DNA from: Hemicordylus capensis
Taxonomy: Eukaryota; Chordata; Lepidosauria; Squamata; Cordylidae
Length of the DNA stretch: 64,000 bases
Assembly: GCF_027244095.1 (NCBI RefSeq)
Contig: NC_069665.1
Span: 1,304,501-1,368,500 of the forward strand
Direction: 5' to 3'
Under the pieces are notes generated by a model, which saw only the letters and a program-made list of their open reading frames with translations, was not told the DNA's origin and searched no databases. Numbering within the stretch: the first letter of the stretch is position 1; the number at the start of each line of letters is the position of its first letter. Positions 1 through 11,402 of this stretch are shown here, piece by piece. Position numbers and translations under genes: made by a program.

Positions 1-23
1 CTTAACCAGTTTTTCTTTTGCAG

Positions 24-158
24 AGTTCTCTTAGAACGGCTGATTGTAAATAGGCCTCACCCCTGGGGTCTCCTCATTACCTTCATTGAGCTGATTAAAA
101 ACCCAGCATTTAAGTTCTGGAACCACGAGTTTGTTCACTGTGCTCCAGAAATTGAAAA
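24..158 (+). CDS. CNOT1: CNOT1 penultimate coding exon
   Basis: The acceptor is CAG at 21-23 and the donor GTGAGT starts at 159. The exon begins with the last base of a codon and ends two bases into a Lys codon (AA|G). Confidence 0.95.
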
Positions 159-369
159 GTGAGTGAGTAAAACGGTTTTGGTGTATCTGCCGGGGTGGGG
201 TGTGTGTGTGTGTCAGTTCTACGGACTCCGGTGCTCCCAGGGGAGAGGGGCTTGTGTCTCGAGTGAAGTGTCCCCTTCCTCTTGTTGCAGGCTGTTCCAG
301 TCTGTTGCACAGTGCTGTATGGGCCAGAAACAGGCACAACAGGTAATGGAAGGAACTGGAGCTAGTTAG
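24..369 (+). CDS. CNOT1: CNOT1, last two coding exons (partial gene)
   Basis: CNOT1 is the large scaffold of the CCR4-NOT deadenylase complex, which shortens mRNA poly(A) tails in the cytoplasm. Only its extreme carboxyl end is here. Exon 24-158 follows a TTTTGCAG acceptor and encodes [20 protein letters not shown] and onward to ...CAPEIE. The intron 159-290 is GT-AG, and exon 291-369 encodes [17 protein letters not shown] ... GTGAS followed by TAG. These residues match my memory of vertebrate CNOT1, whose carboxyl NOT1 homology domain binds CNOT2/CNOT3. The rest of the gene lies before base 1. It converges on SETD6, as in mammals. Confidence 0.97.
291..369 (+). CDS. CNOT1: CNOT1 final coding exon with stop
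   Basis: The acceptor TTGTTGCAG ends at 290. The first G completes the split Lys codon and the frame runs to TAG at 367-369. Confidence 0.96.
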
Positions 370-1355
370 AGGAAGCAGGTCTGCCGGAAAGGATGCCAGC
401 CTGGAGGTCTCCATCCCATGCGCGTGGATCTCTCCAGACCTCGGAGACTGCCGCCCCCCCACCCCCACCCCCGTGTTGGGCTTACATCACAGATCTTTAT
501 GTGAGAAGACTCCTCCTATGTGGGCATGTTCCAAAGTTCAAAACAAGTTTTGACTCTTGGCCAAAATTCAGAAGATGCTGTGAATATAATTTTGAACTAT
601 TGTAAATACATAGAACAGAAATATTTGTCTGGACTTTGGGTTTGTGCAAATTGTGTTTCAAGAGAGGCACACGCTTGGTGCCTGACCGGCTCGGAAGAAA
701 GTGGTGGCTGCTGGGGCCGAGCACTTGTCTGGGGCAGACCTGCTCGTCCTGACATCCCCAGACTCCCAAAGAATACGGAAAAGCCAGTTTAAATATTATG
801 TAACTTATTTTTCTTGTGGACGGGGGACCCATAAATCACAAAGGTGTTGAAGAGGGGGGAAATGGATGTGTGGGAACACAGGAGCCAATGGCATATGGGA
901 GGAGTGGGGTGGGGTGGGGAGAGGGGTGGACAAGGTTCCAGCACGTTGCTTTTCTCTGTATCAGATGCCGACAGCAAGAGGCATGGAAAGTGGTGGACTC
1001 CTTGTTTCGGTTGGCAGAGATGCACACCTCAGGCAGGCCCTTTGGGAGAGGGCTGGTTGCTTAGCAAGAGAAACAAGACCGGGCCTGTAGATTTTCCTTT
1101 CCCGACACTTGTAAATTTTGGAATGGGGGAGGGTATGAATCTATTAACTGCTCCCCTGTGGCCACAAAGTTTTGAGTTTGTAAAAAGAACAAAAAAGGAC
1201 CAATACAGCCCATTTTGTAACGATTTTGAATGTTTTGTAAATGTATTGGTCCATGTGTTGTATTTTGTAGCCTTTCTAGTTCTCTTGGGCTTTAGTTCTC
1301 CCACTTCTTGTATGTATGCATTCTGTAGTTAAACATTAAAGTCATGACAAGCAGC
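370..1355 (+). other. CNOT1: CNOT1 3' UTR
   Basis: The stretch after the CNOT1 stop has no coding frame of interest and ends near the polyadenylation hexamer at 1335. It is rich in T and G in its second half, as expected of a 3' UTR. The exact cleavage site is inferred. Confidence 0.75.
1335..1340 (+). terminator. CNOT1: CNOT1 polyadenylation signal ATTAAA
   Basis: ATTAAA lies about 970 nt after the CNOT1 stop, followed within about 20 nt by CA-containing sequence. It is the best poly(A) hexamer in the region. Confidence 0.65.
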
Positions 1356-1359
1356 AAAT

Positions 1360-1870
1360 GTCCTCCTTCTCGTCTCCTAAGTAAGATGCTGTTAAGTGTT
1401 TCTTGCTGCTCAGCGGAAAGGAATTTGGATTTTCTTCTTGGGTCATGTGGGGACCAGTCTGGCTTTATTTTCATACCATCCAGCAAAACAGGCAAATGTA
1501 TATATATTGCGGTAACAGAACAGGACCGTCGTCTCATGACAAGTCGTCCCCAACTCCCCAGGCAGAAGTTTGCATGGCTTCCGCAGCATAGCCAGGTATA
1601 CACTGAGCTGGTCTCTTAAGGGACTATCGGAACATGCTTGGCACACCAAGATGGTACCTTAAGGGCCACTGTGGCACATACACAGAATAGGCAGAGGCCC
1701 TGGTGCTTGGTCTGTGGAAGATAGAAAGCAGGGTTCAGAGACTGGCACCCTGGCCTTCCCTTTATCCACCAGGAGCGAGAGGGTGGGCAGAAGTGTGCAT
1801 TTTGCACAACTCAAAAGTGTGGGAGAGGCGTGTAAGCCATATGCAGGATGCTGCATCTTCTGTCTAAAAG
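1360..1870. other. CNOT1-SETD6 intergenic, no gene seen
   Basis: This is unremarkable single-copy-looking sequence between the convergent genes. Short open frames on both strands have no family resemblance I recognise. Confidence 0.5.
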
Positions 1871-2224
1871 TACAGGTGCACCTCGATATTCACAGGGGTT
1901 AGGTCTGTGCCTACGACGACGAACAACAAAGCATTATTATGTCAATGGAAATTTAGGGGTTAGGGTCTGGAGTCTCAGAAAATGGCCTAATGTGTCCCCA
2001 TAACAACAGTGGGGGGAAGGATAGTGCACCACAGTGTGCCTTGGCTATTCTGCTCTCCTGCTCTCTAGGTGCCTCCAGCCTCTCCAGGAATGCATACATT
2101 ATAATCTCGTGCAGTAATGTAGGCTCAAACGTCGCCCTGCTGTTGCCCAGGCCTCCTCAGTTGTCAAGTTGGCATCACAGCATGAGACGGCTCACATAAG
2201 CATCCAAAGGCTAGTTCCCTCTCC

Positions 2225-2530
2225 CCACAAGTTCATGCCCAGCACTTTAGAGGCATGAGAGACAGTTCACGTTCGCTCCCAAGGAATGGTTTCCTCACCC
2301 CACGATGCTCAAGTTCGGCACTTCTAAGGCATCGCAGCATCAGAAACGGGCCAAGTAGGCCCCCACAGGGGAATTCCCTCACTCCACCGCAGGAGTTAGC
2401 AGCACTCTGTTCTGTGTCCTTTGGCGGTAAAACTGAAAGCAAGGCAGCAGTGAAGTTCCCTCACTCCACTGCTGGAATTTGCAACACTCCATCCAGTTTC
2501 CTTAGGTGGCAAAATTAAAAAAAGGAAACC
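2225..2530. repeat. Diverged short tandem repeat block
   Basis: Two types of segment recur. One contains 'CAAGTTC..GCACTT.. AGGCAT' (near 2228 and 2309). The other contains 'TTCCCTCACTCCAC' (near 2371 and 2457), followed by GCAACACTC/GCAGCACTC and a CCTTNGGNGG motif. The units are about 80-90 bp and diverged. The block lies just before the DIRS-like fossil and may be part of it. Confidence 0.45.
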
Positions 2531-2649
2531 GCCGTGGAGTTAGCAAATGCTAAGAGGAATAGCTGCAAAAGGCTCCCAGAAGAGACCAAGCCTCCACTAT
2601 GCTGGCCCCCAACCAAACACCACTAGGAGAAAACACAAAATACCACCAC

Positions 2650-3360
2650 ACCAACCCTCCAGTCTCTCCTCAATCCAGAGCAAAACCATATCTGGGGCTT
2701 GGAGTCTCACAACAAACCGCGGCTAGGCAAGACACGTGACCACAAAAGGCAGCATAGAAGAGGGAAGAAAAGGGGTAGCGAGGCACTTTCTGACTCTTCA
2801 TCCACTGATAGCGAGACCAGGTCTCTTGGCAAAGCCAAAAGGAAGAGAAGGCATACTCAAAGGGCGACGCGACGCAAGTCGCCTGCTCCTAGGGATATTC
2901 TCCTCAACGAGAGGGAAAGGCACTCATCTGAGCACTCTGGAGCAGATTCCCCTAACCCCCACTCCCAGGGTTCCTGTACCTATCACTACTACTAGGGGCA
3001 AATCAACCTGTAACTGTCACTTCTGCTCCACTTTGGGGGGCTAGGGGATCTATACCCATACCAAATGATACTGAATTAAATCCAAACCCAACTCTAGTTA
3101 ACCCTACAGAGGGTCTTGTTGGAGAACCACTTGGATCCTTTGGATAAGGAAGAGGGGGAGTGGGCAGATGAGCAGGAGAACCCGGCTTCTACCATCTCCC
3201 AGCGTCTATTTGCTCAGGGGGACTTTGCACCCTTGGTCCGCAGAGCTGTTCACACGTTGGGGCTTACTCCAGCGGCACCTCCCACTAAGGAAACTCTAGC
3301 ATTTCCCAAGCAAAAAGGGAAAGAATGGGACCCACCTCTTATCAGCATCAACTAATAGGG
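2650..3360 (+). mobile_element. DIRS-like retrotransposon fossil, gag-like region
   Basis: A Lys/Arg/Ser-rich segment (2.7-3.0 kb) is followed by an acidic segment containing EEGEWADEQE and QRLFAQGDF (3.1-3.35 kb). From memory this resembles the first ORF of tyrosine-recombinase (DIRS-type) retrotransposons of reptiles and amphibians, the group related to the LAP2-alpha carboxyl domain. It is an old, broken fragment. No recombinase or reverse transcriptase part is present. Confidence 0.45.
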
Positions 3361-3364
3361 AGGC

Positions 3365-4320
3365 GATTGTAGTAGCCAATAAATACTACTCATTCCAGCA
3401 AGAAGCTGCTGAGATGTCCTCGGCTCCGGCAGGAAGCAGCAGCCTTCATGAGATGTGAACCAACGCTCCTTTTAAATCCTGGGTGATTTTTGTGTTGGCT
3501 TGTATCTCTTCCCAAGAATATAAAGTCTTGGAAATTTTACTCCAGTTTCACTTAACTTTTCCTTTTTGGCTGGGGGGAGGGGGCAGGCAATTTGCCCCAC
3601 ACTAATGCAAATTCTACCCTGGAGAAGATCAGCCATAGAATTTAATTCAATTCTATGTTCCTAACACACATAGCTGGTCACAGACATTCAATGGTAAGCA
3701 CATCCCTCATCTTCTCTAGCTATGAGAAAGGTTCATTCACAGACACTCGGAGTCTCTCCGGACCCTGGAAGTAGGTTACAAATTGTTTGCTGTCTGTGCA
3801 CGACTTAAGCTCGACCTAATCGTATGTACAGTTGCTGGCAAGAGTTAGGACCTCCTTTCCTTTATCCTGTCTCCTGCCAGTCAGCAACTTCCACACTCTC
3901 AACAGCACCTTGGCCATTGCCTCGTCCAAATTTGGAAGCATTTCAACATCCCAGCCCTAGGGCAAGACTTTTCTTGCCGAAAACATCACCTCCCCAAAGT
4001 GTCCTGCTTCTGACCTCTCCAGAGAGAAGGAGGTCTTGTTTTGCCCTGTGACTCCCAGGTGTAAGCAAAGGGCAGTGCCTCCTTCCTTTCATAGCATCGA
4101 GAGTGTGGGCCCCCCGTCCCTATGTGAAGCTTTTCTGGTCCCAGACTGGGGAGCCCCCTCCCTCAAGTAACCTTCAGCCTCTTGCCTCCTGGCAGAGACA
4201 CCAGGGAAGGCAACAATCTTTCCACAGCCACAAAACCAGCAAGTAGCTTTGAACAGCATGTGAGCCACTCACTCCCTGGACAACGAAGAAGAGGCAGAGA
4301 GCTAAGAAAAGTGATACACA
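3365..4320. other. Intergenic sequence, no gene seen
   Basis: No coding exon or recognised repeat could be supported here. The first 150 bases may still belong to the retroelement fossil before it. Confidence 0.4.
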
Positions 4321-4340
4321 GTTGGAGTAAAAAAATAATT

Positions 4341-4346
4341 TTTAAT
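4341..4346 (-). terminator. SETD6: SETD6 candidate polyadenylation signal ATTAAA
   Basis: TTTAAT on the plus strand reads ATTAAA on the minus strand, about 1.08 kb after the SETD6 stop, in an A/T-rich pocket. Confidence 0.4.
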
Positions 4347-5345
4347 AAGAAATGGGGACGACACTGACACAAAATGTCCAGGGTAGAGTGTTTAAGTATT
4401 GCTTGCTTCGGTTACAGTATTGCAAGTACCCTAACCCTTTTCAGACTCCCAGGGGTAAGTGGCTGCTGCTCCAGAATATTTCCCACCCCACCAGCCTGGA
4501 ATTTTACAGCAAAGTATCAGCCAATACAGTTGCAGTACATTATGAGCCTATAGCCTGAATTAGCTCAATTAATGGTTAAAGAAGCAGTCCAGCACAAGCA
4601 GCATGTTGGTAGGCAGCGGCTAAGCAGCCTTCCGCAAGCCAAGAGGAAAATGAGAGAGGACGTTGTTCACATAACCCAGCCTGAGCATTGAGGGTCCAGC
4701 TCAGGAACCGTCTCGGCTTCGCCTTCACAAAGAGTGCTGCACGCAAACATTTTACAAAGCGTTCATTCCAGAAGAAAGGGACTCAATTGTGCCTGTATGC
4801 AAAAGCTTCAAGATAAAAACATCCCAACTGCTTCATTGGCTACAAAGATCATTAGGCATGTGGCTATAGTTCCATCTGCAGGACTCTGCATGGGACTACT
4901 CAGCGTAGAGCAATGTGGGAAGAGATGGCAGTCAAGGGGTCTCGGGGGTGAGAGGAGGCCAGCAGGGCAGGCAGAAGGCAGCTGAGCAGGACGGCTTTAG
5001 GGAAGGTATGAGGGCATCCCGGTGGACAGCAGGAGGAAGACCACCACAGGGGAGCAGGGGCCAGCACTGGGCCAGCTGCACCTAGGAAGCGAGGGGACAC
5101 CTGGGGGGCTGCATGGCCAGGAACCAACCTAGCGTCTGGCTGGCCCCTCTGGAAACAGGATGCTGGGCCTCTGATGGACTCCCTCGGAGCTCTTCTCCGG
5201 GGACAGGCTGCTGTTCCCTGCCAAGGACTAAATTAAGCTTACCCTTAAAACTCAAGCAACACACACTGCTGCCTCTTGCGCCATTTCTACCAATGCTGGC
5301 AAGAACACTTCTTTAAAAACCAGCTCTGTCTTTCAAGAAGCACCC

Positions 5346-5373
5346 CACCACCACCACCACCACCACCACCACG
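5346..5373. repeat. (CCA)n microsatellite in SETD6 3' UTR
   Basis: About nine uninterrupted CCA (ACC) units are visible. Confidence 0.85.
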
Positions 5374-5427
5374 GGAGGGGACAGCCAGCAGGTCAGGAGG
5401 ACCTGCTCGCTTTGCCCTCTGCCATAA

Positions 5428-5745
5428 CTAGGCTGCCAGTTCCAACCACTGCTGCAAAATCCTCTTCTGGCCGTAACGCACTTGCAGAGCAAACTGCTCC
5501 CGGCAGCTGAGTTTTGAGTACGCCTGCAGGTCTCCGAGGATCTCTTCCTCCTCTTTCAAACCAGAGTTGTACAACTGCAGAGTTAGCCTTATGGCATCGC
5601 CAAGAAGCTTCCTCCAGGATGCTTTAAGTTTGGGGACGGTAGCAGGCGACAGAGGCAGGTAGGCAGCGCCATCTTTACCCCTCTCTTCCTCCCAGCTCTC
5701 TTGCTCCTTGAACTCCTGGAATTCCTCTGCAGAGAGACTCAGCAC
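5428..5745 (-). CDS. SETD6: SETD6 exon 9 with stop
   Basis: Starts [17 protein letters not shown] after CTGCAG. It continues [20 protein letters not shown] and ends [19 protein letters not shown] then TAG at 5428-5430. Confidence 0.96.
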   Translation of the reverse strand: MLSLSAEEFQEFKEQESWEEERGKDGAAYLPLSPATVPKLKASWRKLLGDAIRLTLQLYNSGLKEEEEILGDLQAYSKLSCREQFALQVRYGQKRILQQWLELAA

Positions 5746-8700
5746 CTGCAGCCACCAGAGGTCGGCATTATTGGGGAGCTTGCACAGAAACACAATCAGC
5801 TAGTTGTTTTTCTCCTCAGGCAGCTGGAGCCAATTCCAACAGGGTTGCCCAGAGCCTACGGGGAGGGGGCCTCACCTGTGTTTCTATCCAACACCTGTGA
5901 ACTGCTTTCTCTCCACAGACTGAGGGAGCCAACAGCCCCACTGACCTTGGACAGAACACGGCCAGTTACAAGTCAGGAGGCTGTTAAGGAACAGACCTGA
6001 GACGGATTTTGGGACCCGGCTCATTGGCACCCTCTTTTTCACACTCTCCTGCTTCACTTCTGGATTGCACTTAACTGGGATACGTCCACAGCTGCAGTCC
6101 TCTTAAAACGGAGTGTGCAATTTCTCCCTGTGGAGACCTGGAGCCCGGACACGCCCGGCCTCCGCTGGCAAATGGCAGCAGGCGCCCAGCCTGGACGTCC
6201 CCCTCCCACCCCAGCGGAAGGAAGCTTCACGTCCAGTCCAAGATGCCAGGCCTCTTCTCAAGGGAATGCAACTCTTCAGTCCGTGCTCGGGGAGACGCAG
6301 GAAGCAGGCAGGCAAAAGGCCACCCCGCTGCCCGGCCACAGGAGGCTCCCCGCGCACTCACCTTCAGAGCCATGGCCAGTTCTTCCTCAGTGAAGACTGT
6401 CTGCCAGCCCATCACAAAGGCGCCTTCCTCGCCCACCATCTCCAGCTGGCAAAGGAAGTCCCACAGCTCCAAGACCAGCTGCTGCTCTGCTTGCGTCTTC
6501 GTAGCTGGATAAAGGAGGAAGCCACAAGCAGGACAATTTAAGACCGGCCGGGCTGGCTCCGGGGCTCCCAGCATCTCTTCTTGGTTCAAGGGGGCAGGGA
6601 AGCTCTGGGGAGGAGGACACGTGGAGGACTCTGGCGCCCACACAAGGCACCGTGCACACATTACACAGCAAGGCCAGTATTCAACGGCAGCCTCCCTGGG
6701 GCACATTGGGGCCAGAAGGGGCAGCTCCAAAGGCACCGGCTTCCACACTCCCCCTTCCTCGGCTCACTGGTGCCCAGGAGCGTGCCGTGCGGTCGGCCAC
6801 TTGCCTTGCAGCGCTGCGGTGCGCAGGGTCAGCATCTGGATGTCAGCAGCATCGTTTGTGTTGCCAGGATACGGCTCAGCAAAGCCATACATGTGGAGCA
6901 GCTGCCAGTTGGCCAACTCTCCATACGTGTTCAAGACCTCTTGGCCTTTGTGGATGGGCCGAGTTGTGACCATTTTCAAGCACTCCTGCAGAGAACAGGA
7001 AAGACCAAGAGGGAGCTGGTGCACCTGAGTCAAGGCTGACCATGTGGGCCAGTGGCAACGCCCTCCGGGCCAGTGGCAGAGCCTTGGTGGTACACGCCAG
7101 CATCTCTCCAGAGAAAGCCTTCCACTGCCTCCCACCCCAACCTTCTGCAGCCCTCTTTTCGCTGGGGGAGGAAGGCACCGGGTGGTGGTTCTCAGCCAAA
7201 ACACAATGAAGATTCTGCACAACTCAGGTACATCTGTGTAATTTTTACAGCCAATAAGAAGAAAAAGATGAAGTGGGTGCAGTGGAGGTGGCAGAAAGAG
7301 AGGAAGACAGACAAAAGCAGCACCCCAAACCCCCTAAGTTGAGAACTTTAGCAAGCGATGCCTTCGTGGTCCCAAATGTTCACCTGCTAAGTGTCCCTCC
7401 TCTTTGGAGATGGGGCGACGCCTTCAAACGGAGCAGGGAGGCAGGGCTGATACCACCCTTCCTGTCTCCACCAGTGGGGGGGGGGCAATCCCCTCCCCGC
7501 TTGAGAGAGGCTGGCTCTGGAGCATCCATGACAACAAACACACCACACAGGCCAGCTTCCCCACGGCTGCACAGCTGGGCCCTGCGGCTGCCTTTGCTCC
7601 CCAGGTCTGCACCCTGCCGGGAGGTGGAGAGGTAGCCCTGAAGGGGCCCTGGCCAAACACGGCCAGAGTCTGGCAACGGGGCTGAAGCGGCAGAAGCCCG
7701 GCTGGAGGGCTGGGGAAAGAGCCCCTCCGCTGTCCAAGGGAACCCAGAGCATGCTTATGGCTGAAGCTTTTAGCAGCAGAGGCGGCGTCCAATGGGGGTT
7801 GCCAGCCACCAAAGGCGGCTTTAGAGGAAGACGACACTGCCACACAACACTAACTGAAGGGCCGTCGGCTTCTTCCAGGCAGAAACTAGGATTCCAAATG
7901 CAGGGTTCACAATAATGTCCCACCCCGCTTGCTCTTTTAAGAACCTAAGAACAGCCCTGCTGGATCAGGCCCAAGGAAGCCCATCTAGTCCAGCATCCTG
8001 TTTCACACAGTGGCCCACCAGATGCCGTTCCCCACAACATTTTCAGTGTCTTGCAACACAGCCTCTTGAGGCCCCTTTAAACGGCAGCCTCGCTTTTGCC
8101 TCTTGACAGGACTGGCAGGGGGGGAGGCGAGGACCCCTCTTCTCTCAGGCCTTCCCCATCAGCAGCAGCTGGTTCCTCAGACCACCGTCTCATGCCCTGC
8201 GCAGTCCTGTCTACAGTGGTGCAGATTGCCCTGGTCCTCAGAACGCGGGGAGGGAGGGAGGGCTTGGCATGGTGGACCCCTCCCAGGAAGTGCTACTCAG
8301 CTAAGAGACGGGCCTCAGCGGGGCTGGGAGCAGCAGACAAAACAGAGAGGCCTGAATGGGTCAGGAGGAAGCCTGGGCCCCAGTCTGGGGGCAGGAAGCT
8401 TCAAACACAGTCATGCCAGCGGCTAAATACTGACCAGCAGCCGTTTTCCCAAGATAGCCACTCTGAATAATTCCACTGCCAAGTAGGAGGCAATCTTTGC
8501 TATTTTCTTGGAACAAGTCATAGCGAACCTCCCCAGCTGAAGGAATAAACGGACGGAGCCTTCTGGGGCCACCATTTTGGACAGTGCGTGCGCTAAACTT
8601 ACACCTGAGAAACAAGAAGAGCTGAACTCCTAGCATAGGAGGGTAAATACCACTTGATCAGTGTAGCTGAGATTTTGGAGAATGACTCCCAGAACTGGGA

Positions 8701-11371
8701 TGCAGAAACAGAAGAGGACAATTCAGAAAGAACAGATGCAACAGAAAGGGATGGGAACGAGCCCTGTGACACACAAATGTTTGCACCTGCCCCGAAACCC
8801 AACTCCACTGGCAGCCTAGTGGAGAGCATCTGAGTGGAAATAACTGGGAAAGGACATCAAGCAGGATGAGATTGCAGCTGGGGGTCTACTAGAGGCTGCC
8901 ATCCCAAGGGGAGGAAGATGCCCGGCTGACAGAGGCCTCTTTTCCCCCAAGCAGAGAAGCCTGCAGCTCAGCCAACCAGGACTGCCCAGCTCACAGCATA
9001 GAATGCCTTCCCCATTGCCTCCCGCTGAAGAAGCTGCTGCTCGGAGGAAGGAATCATTCCAGCAGCCACTGCAGGGCATCTGCCCTGGGCTACTCAGTCC
9101 TCGACAGAGAGAGCCACCCTCTAAGTCTGGGGTTTCTTGTCTCAGGGCAGAGAGACAGAAAGGCTAGTGGCGATGGGAACACACACACAGCATGCTCCAC
9201 TCACCGGGGAATATTCCAAGCTGGCATTGTGGTTGGCCACGTGATTCAAGAGGTCTGCCATGGGCACCATCACTGGAGGGTTGGGCTCCTTCTCCTCCTC
9301 CTCCTCCTCCTCCTCATCATCATCATCATCATCCAAAGGCTCCTGGAAACTAGTTGAGAACAAAGTGTGCCCAATACCAGAAGGAGGCACTTCTTGAAGA
9401 GAGCCAAGTCATGCTGAAGGGAAGAGCACTGCACGCTGTTCTCCTCCCCTTCAGGGAGCTGCCCGTGGCCCTGGGGTCTGCATGGCTGAGAACTGCAAAA
9501 TGCAGTAACCAGCACAACAGGAGAGCTTCACAAGAGCTCTTGTATTGTGACACTGGAGCTTGAGGCTTTGTCAGCAGCCAAACATCCTACAAAAGATGGG
9601 GAGTTTCTGCTGAAGGCTCAGAGAGAGTCATGGGGTGGAATATCTCTAGTATCTTGGCTTTTAACTCACTTGCATAATCTGAAATATTCTTGCCTAAACA
9701 GACTTGCTTCGTCCACTCAGTCCTGAGGACACAGACTCGAGTGTTTGTGGAGCTCCCTAAGGACATTTCAGCTGACCAGGCCAGAGAGTTAAATGTGAAA
9801 AGGAAGAGCAGCATAGCAGGGACTATTCTCTCAATTCTCCTCTTAAGTAAGGGGTAACCTTTGGGTGCCACCTTCTCGGGTTACCAGGGATTAACCTCAT
9901 TGCTGCAGGGACCCCCTCGATTCGCCCTCCATATGTATTTATGGTTGGCCAACCTGAGTCTCTGGGACGGTGGTTCAAAGTGCCCCTTTCCAAGGCCTAA
10001 TGCCCGGCTTCTTCACTGCCTCCACCTCACGGCATTCAAGCAGGAAGGCTGCCATCTCCTCACCGGCCCTGCTGAAGGCTCCCAACACCACATGCCCAAA
10101 CAGGAAGAAGGATGCAGGCTTCATTTCCACCCCCTCTAACTCCCAGCACCCTGGCCTCGGACCGTAATAAAGACGATCCGATCTGACTCCCAACACCCAG
10201 TCAGTGCTCAGCCTGCCCCTGCTCCTCTCCTCTCACCTGTAGGCCATGACAAATGCCACCAGCTTTTGGTACAGCTCCAGAGTGTGCACCTGGGGATTGA
10301 AGACATCTGGGTGGGCCTTCATGAAGGGCAGGATGATAGAGGAATACTCCAGCTGGATATTGGCCAGGTCTTTCTCCACAGCTTCTGGGACCCCCGTACC
10401 TTTCAGCAGCCTCTTTTGCTCTTCAGCACTCCTATACAGAATAGCAAGCAAGAAGTGCCGTTTCCTCTTTGGGGTATACATAGGAACATAGGGAACATAG
10501 GAAACTGCCATATATTGAGTCAGACCATTGGTCCATCTAGCTCAGTATTGTCTTCACAGACTGGCAGAGGCTTCTCCAAGCATGCAGGCAGGAATCTCTC
10601 TCAGCCCTATCTTGGAGATGCTGCCAGGGAGGGAACTTGGAACCTTCTGCTCTTCCCAGAGCGGCTTCATCCCCTGAGGGGAATCTCTTGCAGTGCTCAC
10701 ACATCAAGTCTCCCATTCAGATGCAACCAGGGCAGACCCAGCTTAGCTATGGGGACAAGTCATGCTTGCTTCCACAAGACCAGCTCTCCCTTTAATTGTT
10801 CACAGATATAACTTTAATTGTTCACAGATATAAACAAAAATATTCATCATTAGTCAAGAACAAAAATATTCATTAGCCCCCCCAAAAAACCAGAGTAGCA
10901 CAATTACATGTCAACTGTTTTAAATTACATCAAATAAAAGAAAAGGATGGATATTATCTTGTTATCCCAGAAACTGATAAAAAGACTTCAAAGGAACACA
11001 AAATCATCTTCTTGTCTACCTTCCCGCATTCAAATAAAACGAGTCCACTTAACCATACCTACAAGACCCCACATTTTGACCAACCAATAATTCTAAAAGG
11101 GAGTGGGGGGAGATGAGATCTCAAAGTTTTCAAAACTTGTTATCAAGGTTGATAAAAATAGATTACTATTTTTTAAATCAGATTTTTTAATTCTAATTGA
11201 TTTTTAAAAACAATTCATAAAGAACCTAGGTCAACGATATCATCATTAATATTATTATTATTTCTAATTATATTCTATGAAGATGTCAACAGCAGTATAT
11301 GGGAATGAGAGATAACAGACCTGATCAGTCCTATTCTGCAGGTGGTGTACATGCAGCGTGCATGCGCGCGC

Positions 11372-11402
<31 letters not shown>

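Larger units (their letters stand above)
4322..5427 (-). other. SETD6: SETD6 3' UTR (probable)
   Basis: On the minus strand the SETD6 stop at 5428-5430 is followed by about 1.1 kb of non-coding sequence down to ATTAAA at 4341-4346. A CCA/TGG trinucleotide tract lies within it at about 5346-5373. The transcript end is inferred. Confidence 0.5.

Noticed and set aside
6806-6812. A GT donor a few bases from the SETD6 exon 7 end
   Set aside because: Using GTGGCC would put exon 8 out of frame; only the GC donor gives the conserved LQ-x-TKT join.
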